Below are positions 7,773 to 16,000 of a DNA stretch of 16,000 bases, piece after piece (positions within the stretch are counted from its first letter, which is position 1; every line of letters begins with the position of its first letter). Under the pieces are notes generated by a model. The model worked only from the letters and a program-made list of their open reading frames with translations. It made no database searches and was not told the DNA's origin. The stretch is from Symbiodinium natans (taxonomy: Eukaryota > Sar > Dinophyceae > Suessiales > Symbiodiniaceae), in the NCBI GenBank assembly GCA_905221605.1, contig CAJNDS010000296.1, positions 1 through 16,000 of the forward strand, given 5' to 3'. The translations under genes and the position numbers were made by a program.

Positions 7773-8503
7773 ATGGCGGGACGCTCCAATCGGACCGCGA
7801 GAGTGCAGACCGAGGCAACCAAAGCGGCGCCCAAAAAGAAAGTGGTGAAGATAAAGAAGAAGTACTCGGGCTTGTCAAAGGAGGCTGTCCTAGGGCCCTA
7901 GGGCTTGCAGCCACAAGGAAAGAGAAGGCAGTTACAGTCCCTCCACCCTTGATTTCAGTTTGGTTCCGTCGCAGGAGGTTGCGAAGAAGAAAGCCGAGGA
8001 AGAGGAGGAAAAGCGAAAGCAAATGCGTGAGAGACGGAAAGATCGAGTCGCTCTGCTGTCAATGGAGCATCCAGCATGTAGTTGTTCAGCCTGTTCAGCA
8101 TCGGCCGCGCACTTGAGGCTAGGGCCCTTTGTGAGTGCATGTCGTTTTTGCTGTGGAAGAGAGGTCATCAGCGTGGACTGAACCACACTGTTCGTACTGT
8201 GGAGACGGGGCGGGAGGGGCAGTGATGCTTGGCAGCAACGAGGCGAACGGAGCTTGCATGGCTGGAGATTTCTGGCCTTGTTCCGGACGTGCAATTTCAT
8301 GCAAAGGTTCTTCTTCAGGGTGTGCCTTGCTACATAGTTGGTTTCAGACGGTTGCAGAGCTGCAAAGGTACAACATGTTGCAACTGCGGAGTATCCTGCA
8401 CTGGCCTGGAGAAATGAATAACATTGCAATGCTGGAGCCCCAAACCGTTTCAAACCTGATTTTTGAGCTACTGGGACAGCTGTGGCACCGGCATGAGAGT
8501 TGA
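7773..8503 (+). CDS. small Lys/Glu-rich, probably nuclear protein (three exons, third tentative)
   Basis: I do not recognise the family. Exon 1 (7773-7883) starts MAGRSNRTARV and has a basic run APKKKVVKIKKK like a nuclear localisation signal. Exon 2 (7975-8046) reads EVAKKKAEEEEEKRKQ then MRERRKDR, a charged helix or coiled coil. The intron between them, 7884-7974, is GC-AG (AAGGAG|GCTGTC to TCGCAG|GAGGTT) and both exons are in phase 0. Unspliced, exon 1 would stop at TAG 14-16 nt into the intron. Exon 3 (8348-8503) is proposed across a GT-AG intron, 8047-8347, also in phase 0. It reads TVAELQRYNMLQLRSILHW and ends in WHRHES, then TGA, giving 112 residues in total. Alternatively exon 2 runs on to a stop at 8179-8181 with a Cys-rich tail. 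The first two exons are the stronger part. Confidence 0.5.
7884..7974 (+). other. intron (GC-AG, 91 nt) in Lys/Glu-rich protein gene
   Basis: Donor AAGGAG|GCTGTC and acceptor GTCGCAG|GAGGTT. It has in-frame stops and joins two exons with matching charged composition in phase 0. Confidence 0.55.
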
Positions 8504-9975
<1,472 letters not shown>

Positions 9976-9978
9976 TTA

Positions 9979-10015
9979 AGTGAGTGAGTCAGTGAGTCAG
10001 TGAGTGAGTCAGTGA
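9979..10015 (+). repeat. GTGA/GTCA short tandem repeat
   Basis: Interleaved copies of AGTGAGTGAGTC and AGTGAGTC, i.e. a compound 4-bp repeat with regular C substitutions. Confidence 0.9.
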
Positions 10016-10187
10016 AATCGCTCGCAGATTGCGGGCTACACCATCTTCCCCCCATCGCATCACAAAGCACGCTACTTCAGGCGAAGGGTTCGATATCACA
10101 GGTACTGAGTTGCAACCAAAATCCTTGAGGGGCAGTGGCCCCAGGGTTCGGAGGCTGGAAGTACAAACGCGGAAAACCGGGCCCAAA

Positions 10188-11550
10188 TTTAACACAATTT
10201 GGCTGTCCGGAAGCCTTTGGCCCGAATCTGTGTTTCAAGTCGAACACGTTTTGGCTCTCCGGAAGCCTTTGGCCCGAATCTCTGTTTCAAGTTTAACACA
10301 ATTTGGCTCTCCGGAAGCCTTTGGCCCGACTCTGTTTCAAGTTTAACACAATTTGGCTCTCCGGAAGCCTTTGGCCCGAATCTGTGTTTCAAGTCGAACA
10401 CGTTTTGGCTCTGCGGAAGCCTTTGGCCCGAATCTCTGTTTCAAGTCGAACACGTTTTGGCTCTGCGGAAGCCTTTGGCCCGAATCTCTGTTTCAAGTTT
10501 AACACAATTTGGCTCTCCGGAAGCCTTTGGCCCGAATCTGTGTTTCAAGTCGAACACGTTTTGGCTCTGCGGAAGCCTTTGGCCCGAATCTCTGTTTCAA
10601 GTTTAACACGTTTTGGCTCTCCGGAAGCCTTTGGCCCGAATCTGTGTTTCAAGTCGAACACGTTTTGGCTCTGCGGAAGCCTTTGGCCCGAATCTGTGTT
10701 TCAAGTCGAACACGTTTTGGCTCTGCGGAAGCCTTTGGCCCGAATCTGTGTTTCAAGTCGAACACGTTTTGGCTCTCCGGAAGCCTTTGGCCCGAATCTC
10801 TGTTTCAAGTTTAACACGTTTTGGCTCTCCGGAAGCCTTTGGCCCGAATCTGTGTTTCAAGTCGAACACGTTTTGGCTCTGCGGAAGCCTTTGGCCCGAA
10901 TCTCTGTTTCAAGTTTAACACGTTTTGGCTCTCCGGAAGCCTTTGGCTCGAATCTGTGTTTCAAGTTTAACACGTTTTGGCTCTGCGGAAGCCTTTGGTC
11001 CGAATCTCTGTTTCAAGTTTAAGACAATTTGGCTCTCCGAAAGCCTTTGGCCCGAATCTGTGTTTCAAGTCGAACACGTTTTGGCTCTGCGGAAGCCTTT
11101 GGCCCGAATCTCTGTTTCAAGTTTAAGACAATTTGGCTCTCCGAAAGCCTTTGGCCCGAATCTGTGTTTCAAGTCGAACACGTTTTGGCTCTGCGGAAGC
11201 CTTTGGCCCGAATCTCTGTTTCAAGTTTAAGACAATTTGGCTCTCCGAAAGCCTTTGGCCCGAATCTGTGTTTCAAGTCGAACACGTTTTGGCTCTGCGG
11301 AAGCCTTTGGCCCGAATCTCTGTTTCAAGTCGAACACGTTTTGGCTCTCCGAAAGCCTTTGGCCCGAATCTGTGTTTCAAGTCGAACACGTTTTGGCTCT
11401 GTGGAAGCCTTTGGCCCGAATCTCTGTTTCAAGTTTAACACGTTTTGGCTCTCCGTAAGCCTTTGGCCCGAATCTCTGTTTCAAGTTTAGCACAACTTGA
11501 CTCTCCGAAAGCCTTTGGCCCGAATCTGTGTTTCAAGTTTACCACGCTTT
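10188..11550 (+). repeat. 52-bp minisatellite, about 26 units
   Basis: Unit starts (GGCTCTCCGG or variants) fall at 10201, 10253, 10305, 10355 and then every 52 bases to 11499. One unit (10305) is 50 bp because of a 2-bp deletion. Each unit contains GGAAGCCTTTGGCCCGA, then TCTGTG or TCTCTG, TTTCAAGT, and an end that is CGAACACGTTTT, TTAACACAATTT, TTAAGACAATTT or TTAACACGTTTT. Between about 10979 and 11290 the variants alternate strictly, giving three 104-bp dimers. Since 52 is not a multiple of three, a peptide repeats only every three units (52 residues). The long open frames (up to 239 codons, 10303-11022) arise from a unit with few stops, and I do not call them genes. The last partial unit decays at 11551-11565. 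Confidence 0.95.
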
Positions 11551-11799
11551 TGCTGTCGGCGAACATGGGGGCTTGCCAGTTGGAGATGCATCGTTTCTCG
11601 GGCGAAAGGGGATTGCTAGTTGGAGACGCCTCTGGGGCGAAATTGGGTAGTGCCAGAGCTGCTTCTTTGCGAGTTCCCTCTACAACTACAAGTAGTTGCA
11701 AGTACATCACAGCACTCTATCAGCTCAGGTTCGCTTTGACCTGGTATGTTTCTGTAAGTACTGTATGATGTTGACTTTGTTTCGGATTCGTGGTCGCAG
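11551..11799. other. spacer between minisatellite and RING-like exon
   Basis: Unique sequence. It includes a small near-duplication: GCCAGTTGGAGATGC (11573-11587) and GCTAGTTGGAGACGC (11615-11629), 42 bases apart. No gene recognised. Confidence 0.5.
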
Positions 11800-11932
11800 A
11801 ACCTCAGCTGGATGCGGGATGGTGGGTTTGAGGCTGCTTTTCTGAGAGCAGGGCAGCCGAACATGTGCCCAGTCTGTGAAGACGTCCGGTCATTGTCGGA
11901 GCTACGGCCCTTCGGTTGTTCCTGGCACACAG
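11800..11932 (+). CDS. probable internal exon with half of a RING-like zinc-binding motif
   Basis: The stretch is bounded by a good acceptor (GGTCGCAG|AACC) and a strong donor (CACACAG|GTAACA). It encodes NLSWMRDGGFEAAFLRAGQ then PNMCPVCEDVRSLSELRPFG and CSWHT. The pattern C-x2-C, 14 residues, C-x2-H resembles the first four ligands of a RING finger (C-x2-C-x9-39-C-x1-3-H). RING fingers in known proteins are usually ubiquitin ligases. The remaining ligands would be in a later exon. A downstream Cys cluster (CNGQCQHCQEL, at 12328-12360) is a candidate, but I could not find a junction that joins it with proper phase and spacing. If the first exon is here, ATG at 11812 is a possible start. Family and completeness are uncertain. 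Confidence 0.4.
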
Positions 11933-12178
11933 GTAACAGCGAAAGCAGTGAAACGGAGGTGCATGCCTTGCCGAGGCCTGGTTGCACAAGTATGATTTCT
12001 ACTTCACGTGATTCAGCACGAAGTCAGGGCAGCTAAGGCAGCTAGGGCTGATGTCTGACAGCCCCTGCGACGACGGAAACCTGCGCCCGCCGAGCACCCG
12101 GCAGTGAGCATGAGTGCACGCCCAGCCCGGCACGGCTTGAAGCATCACACGCATCGCGCAGACGTTCACTGATACAAC

Positions 12179-12448
12179 TTGCAATCTGGTACCACGCTAG
12201 TTCAGTCTCCCAGCGCCTTCAACGCCTGGTTGTCGTGTGTTCTCGCTGACCGCGTCTTGAGGTTCGTTCCTACATCGATCAACGGTACTCCTTGCAAAGT
12301 GGAGGCTTGGGGGGGGTGCAATGGCCAGTGTCAGCACTGTCAGGAGCTGATTTTCCAAAAGGTTTGCTTCTGTTTTCCCTTGTGTAATATGACTTTTGCA
12401 GAAAGTTTTGGCCCAAAGATAGATGTAGACATTGATTATGCCAGGTGA
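12179..12448 (+). CDS. Cys-rich open frame, possible exon
   Basis: A frame of 89 codons whose middle reads GGCNGQCQHCQELIFQKVC, dense in Cys. It lies about 250 bases after the RING-like exon on the same strand and might supply the missing zinc ligands. A donor-like AAAAG|GTTTGC at about 12361 would end the exon after QELIFQK. No family recognised; it may be chance. Confidence 0.22.
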   Translation: MQSGTTLVQSPSAFNAWLSCVLADRVLRFVPTSINGTPCKVEAWGGCNGQCQHCQELIFQKVCFCFPLCNMTFAESFGPKIDVDIDYAR

Positions 12449-12449
12449 C

Positions 12450-13160
12450 TCCAGCATCACTGTAGGGATCCGAGAGCCAAGCATGGTTAGGTGACACCCT
12501 TGACACCTAGCTTGGCTGACTGACTGAGCCGCCATGGCTGATGTGATGATTATTGGTCGCCCTGCTGCGCAAGAGGATGCACAGACTCCAGGTGCACTCG
12601 ACATTATTTTGACATGGCGAGATGATGGCATGACACAGTTGGGTTGATGGAGAAAAGATGAAACAAGCATAGAAGAGACTTCCAGGCACATCTTCCTCGA
12701 GCGACCCCATTGCCAGGCTCCCAGCATTGTGAAACGGACGTGACGTTGGAGAATCTAGCTTGACTCTTGTTGTTTTGAGATCGTCTTATCTGGCATGTTT
12801 CTTCTAAGTGGGCCTTCTTGTTCAGACTACCTTGACAGCATGCATGTGCGTTCCGAGGTAACGCGAAGTTGGCTGCAGCTTCCGGCTTGGTTACAAGGTT
12901 CGTGACAACTGTGCGTGGAAGTCCTGCATTGTCTCAAGCTTATGTAACCCTAAACTTGTGTATGTGAACCGAGCTGGGCATTTCGCGAAAGGGCCACGGT
13001 GCATTTATTCCGTCTTGTAAGAGATGTCAGAGATGCCTGTGGCTGCTGGATGTGCATCCTTCTGAAGCCTTGCAACGCTGCAACGCGGTGTCATGACCAG
13101 GCCACCGCAGCTCCCGCCAGCCTTGGGCTCCTTGGCCGACGCTCTTGAAAGACTTGTGCC
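12450..13160. other. unassigned
   Basis: About 700 bases without a supported gene. Minus frames at 12197-12727 are open but motif-free. Confidence 0.35.
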
Positions 13161-13306
13161 GTGCATATTTATGTTTTTACATTACATATACATATATACA
13201 CATATTATGGTGTATCATATATATATATATATAATGACATACGCATACACAGATACATAAATAAATAAATATATATATATATATATTTATGGTACCCCCC
13301 CCCCCC
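13161..13306 (+). repeat. AT microsatellites and C12 run
   Basis: Alternating AT tracts at 13216-13233 and 13267-13286, an AAAT repeat just before the second, and a run of 12 C at 13295-13306. This marks the start of the AT-rich right part of the window. Confidence 0.9.
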
Positions 13307-13315
13307 ATGGACCTA

Positions 13316-13362
13316 CCTTTTTTTTGAAACCTCGGCTTGACCGATGTTTCAAAAAAGGGTGG
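13316..13362 (+). repeat. small hairpin at the array edge
   Basis: TGAAACCTCGG and CCGATGTTTCA around CTTGA form an imperfect hairpin (13324-13350) similar in layout to the small hairpins of the adjacent array. It is probably a diverged relative. Confidence 0.5.
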
Positions 13363-14337
13363 CTTCTCCAAAACATTGGTTTTACCAATGTTTTTGAACC
13401 CCTACCTTCAAAAAACATTGGTTTTACCGATGTTTTTTGAGCCCATGCTCACGAAACATCGCAAAAACCAATAAAAACCATAAAAACCATGATTTTCCAA
13501 ACTATGGGCTTGGGTCTCCGAGTAGTTTGAAAAATCATGGTTTTTATGGTTTTTATTGGTTTTTGCGATGTTTCCTGAGCAGGGGCTCCAAAAACATTGG
13601 TTTTACCGATGTTTTTTGAAGGTGGCCTCTCCAAAACATTGGTTTTACCAATGTTTTTGAACCCCTACCTTCAAAAAACATTGGTTTTACCGATGTTTTT
13701 TGAGCCCATGCTCACGAAACATCGCAAAAACCAATAAAAACCATAAAAACCATGATTTTCCAAACTATGGGCTTGGGTCTCCGAGTAGTTTGAAAAATCA
13801 TGGTTTTTATGGTTTTTATTGGTTTTTGCGATGTTTCCTGAGCAGGGGCTCCAAAAACATTGGTTTTACCGATGTTTTTTGAAGGTGGCCTCTCCAAAAC
13901 ATTGGTTTTACCAATGTTTTTGAACCCCTACCTTCAAAAAACATTGGTTTTACCGATGTTTTTTGAGCCCATGCTCACGAAACATCGCAAAAACCAATAA
14001 AAACCATAAAAACCATGATTTTCCAAACTATGGGCTTGGGTCTCCGAGTAGTTTGAAAAATCATGGTTTTTATGGTTTTTATTGGTTTTTGCGATGTTTC
14101 CTGAGCAGGGGCTCCAAAAACATTGGTTTTACCGATGTTTTTTGAAGGTGGCCTCTCCAAAACATTGGTGTTACCGATGTTTTTGAACCCCTACCTTCAA
14201 AAAAACATTGGTTTTACCGATGTTTTTTGAGCCCATGCTCACGAAACATCGCAAAAACCAATAAAAACCATAAAAACCATGATTTTCCAAACTATGGGCT
14301 TGGGTCTCCGAGTAGTTTGAAAAATCATGGTTTTTAT
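13363..14337 (+). repeat. 263-bp tandem repeat of foldback units (3.5 copies)
   Basis: Units start at 13404, 13667, 13930 and about 14193, preceded by one extra unit tail at about 13363-13403. Each unit has a left arm of about 100 nt (13404-13503 in unit 1), a loop of about 20 nt (13504-13523) and a right arm of about 100 nt (13524-13623). The inner 57 nt of the arms match with only two mismatches; the outer parts have a few more. A 43-nt tail follows that is itself a hairpin, CATTGG-TTTTA-CCAATG. Units 1 and 2 look identical; unit 3 has two changes in the tail, and unit 4 has one extra A and ends inside its right arm at 14337. The 60-61-codon open frames on both strands are by-products of the symmetry. 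Confidence 0.95.
13403..13624. repeat. inverted repeat within unit 1
   Basis: Left and right arms pair outward from the loop: CAAACTA with TAGTTTG, then AACCATAAAAACC with its complement, and at the far ends ACCTTC with GAAGGT. The same structure repeats at 13667-13886 and 13930-14149. Confidence 0.93.
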
Positions 14338-16000
14338 CCTCTAACATCCTACTAAACTAGTATGAGCCTAATCCAATAGGAATCCCTTCAAATCAATGAG
14401 AATCCTACGCGAATCCCAGTAACATGCATAAGAATCCTACCTTATTAAATTGGTAGGAGCCTTAGGGCGTGATGTCTTAAGATATGTTGCTAAGGTACAG
14501 TGTTAGTATAGATGTTAGGACTTGCTTATCGGGGGATGACTGTTTGAGATATCGTAGCTAAGGTAGTGTTTTTAGGACAGATGTCATGTCTTGGCGTATT
14601 GGGGCGTGATTGATTGTAAGGAGGTTTTGGTGCTCTCCCAACATTTTCGTAGAATAAATAGGATTAGTAGGAATCCTATTAAACTGAAGAGGAACCCTAC
14701 TCAAATTAATAGGAACCAATCGGACTCCTATAAGAAATAACGTGAACCTTTAGACAAACCGATTAAAATGAACATGAGCCTAAACCAACAGGAATCCCTT
14801 GAAAGTGAATGAGATCCCTTTAATATTAACACGAACCCCATTAACATGAATAAGAGTCTGATTAAAATTGATAGGACTCTTATTACAGAAAATAGGGGCC
14901 TTATTAATAATTAGGAACCCTATGAAACTTTATTGGGATCCTATGAAAGTAAATAGGAATCCTCTATTGAATTATCGGGACCGGACAACAGTTAATAGGA
15001 AGCCTATTAAAATGAATAGGAACCTTAACAAGTTGGAAACAACCCGGGTTACAAGTCACAGGAATCCTATTCAAACGAGAAGGAATCTTTCTAAATCAAT
15101 AGGAACCAATAGGCCTTCAAAACAATAGAATCCTTTAACAAGAACTGATAGGAATCCTACTAAACTAGTATGAGCCTAATCCAATAGGAATCCTTCAAAA
15201 TTAATGAGAATCCTATGCGAATCCCAGTAACATGCATGAGAATCCTGTTGAAATTGATAGGAACCTTATTAAATTCGTAGGAGCCTTAGGGCGTGATGTC
15301 TTAAGATATGTTGCTAAGGTACAGGTTTAGTATAGATATTAGGTCTTGCTTATCGGGGGATGACTGTTTGAGATATCGTAGCTAAGGTAGTGTTTTTAGG
15401 ACAGATGTCATGTCTTGCGTATTGGGGCGTGATTGATTGTAAGGAGGTTTTGGTACTCTCCCAACATTTTCGTAGAATTAATAGGATTAGTAGGAATCCT
15501 ATTAAACTGAAGAGGAAACCTACTCAAATTAATAGGAACCAATCGGACTCCTATAAGAAATAACGTGAACCTTTAGACAAACCGATTAAAATGAACATGA
15601 GCCTAAACCAACAGGAATCCCTTGAAAGTGAATGAGATCCCTTTAATATTAACACGAACCCCATTAACATGAATAAGAGTCTGATTAAAATTGATAGGAC
15701 TCTTATTACAGAAAATAGGGGCCTTATTAATAATTAGGAACCCTATGAAACTTTATTGGGATCCTATGAAAGTAAATAGGAATCCTCTATTGAATTATCG
15801 GGACCGGACAACAGTTAATAGGAAGCCTATTAAAATGAATAGGAACCTTAACAAGTTGGAAACAACCCGGGTTACAAGTCACAGGAATCCTATTAAAACG
15901 AGAAGGAATCTTTCTAAATCAATAGGAACCAATAGGCCTTAAAAACAATAGAATCCTTTAACAAGAACTGATAGGAATCCTACTAAACTAGTATGAGCCT
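14338..16000 (+). repeat. ~820-bp satellite, two full copies plus start of a third
   Basis: CCTACTAAACTAGTATGAGC recurs at 14348, 15156 and 15979, so copies are 808 and 823 bp and a third begins at the edge. The 15-bp difference comes from one indel near 14430/15245. Inside each copy most sequence is a degenerate 21-bp repeat of the type TAGGAATCCTATTAAAATGAA. The multiple-of-three unit keeps a frame open with heptad-like peptides such as NRNPIKM; the frames 14868-15128 and 15691-15942 are therefore not called genes. A core without the 21-bp pattern sits at about 14463-14640 and 15287-15460. The two copies are very similar, with scattered substitutions and small indels. Confidence 0.95.
14463..14640 (+). 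repeat. core block of the satellite with internal duplication
   Basis: This segment lacks the TAGGAA repeat. It contains a diverged direct duplication: GATATGTTGCTAAGGTA (14481-14497) and GATATCGTAGCTAAGGTA (14548-14565), 67 bases apart, with similar flanks (GGGCGTGATG, GGGGATGAC, GGGGCGTGAT). The same block is in the second copy from about 15287. Confidence 0.8.

Noticed and set aside
8135-8503. single-exon 122-codon gene
   Set aside because: Only its last ~51 codons have protein-like composition. They fit better as the third exon of the 7773 gene.
10303-11022. 239-codon open frame through the 52-bp repeats, a possible repeat protein
   Set aside because: The unit has few stops and is 1 mod 3, so all forward frames give similar long peptides. 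No start context, no domain, and no sign that one frame is preferred.
10188-11550. CRISPR-like array
   Set aside because: Units are directly adjacent with no unique spacers, and the setting is eukaryotic.
11800-12360. joining the CPVC/CSWH exon to the downstream CQHC cluster as a complete RING finger
   Set aside because: No AG acceptor near 12330 gives both the right phase and the H-x2-C spacing; keeping them separate is safer.
13437-14160. three identical pairs of 60-61-codon frames on both strands
   Set aside because: They lie in the foldback array; their identity and opposite-strand pairing follow from the repeat and its symmetry.
14548-14565. resemblance of GCTAAGGTAG to the conserved CCTAAGGTAGCGA segment of large-subunit rRNA
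   Set aside because: The match covers only about nine bases and no other rRNA sequence surrounds it.
14868-15942. 83-86-codon frames rich in NRNP
   Set aside because: They arise from 21-bp repeats, a multiple of three, in a satellite. No other coding sign.

Overview
The window looks like nuclear DNA of a dinoflagellate (Symbiodiniaceae-like or a relative). The evidence is: (i) a multi-membrane-span protein carrying the SHSW / LDVLCINQ / WCVFELA motif set that I recognise from large dinoflagellate families; (ii) genes that can only be read by joining exons, several across introns with GC rather than GT donors; (iii) all convincing genes on the plus strand; (iv) long gene-poor stretches packed with micro-, mini- and macrosatellites. 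No rRNA, tRNA, CRISPR array, prokaryotic operon or viral gene was seen. All assignments come from reading the sequence by eye; no database search was run.

Layout: 474-2196 is a two-exon gene for a ~521-residue membrane protein with a TIR-like motif set. 2200-4850 is low-complexity and short-repeat DNA (a G-poor CCCACCATT tract, 21-24 bp, 27 bp and 10 bp repeats, an AT-rich patch). 4850-6175 holds almost nothing recognisable. 6176-7507 is a five-exon gene that I reconstruct as a 140-residue protein with two RanBP2-type zinc fingers; neither finger is complete in any single exon. 7773-8503 is a probable three-exon gene for a small Lys/Glu-rich protein. 8504-9465 is unassigned. 9466-9605 is a 70-unit TG microsatellite. 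10188-11550 is a 52-bp minisatellite with about 26 units and a partial 104-bp higher-order pattern. 11800-11932 is a probable exon with half a RING-like zinc-binding motif.

From about 13160 the base composition shifts to strongly AT-rich and stays so to the end. This part holds AT microsatellites, then a 263-bp tandem repeat whose unit is a near-perfect foldback (two arms of about 100 nt around a loop of about 20 nt), cut off mid-arm at 14337. It is followed directly by an ~820-bp satellite, itself built from degenerate 21-bp repeats around a non-repetitive core, which runs off the right edge.

The genes show no obvious shared pathway. The most useful results are the spliced gene models, which single-frame reading misses, and the two nested satellite systems on the right.
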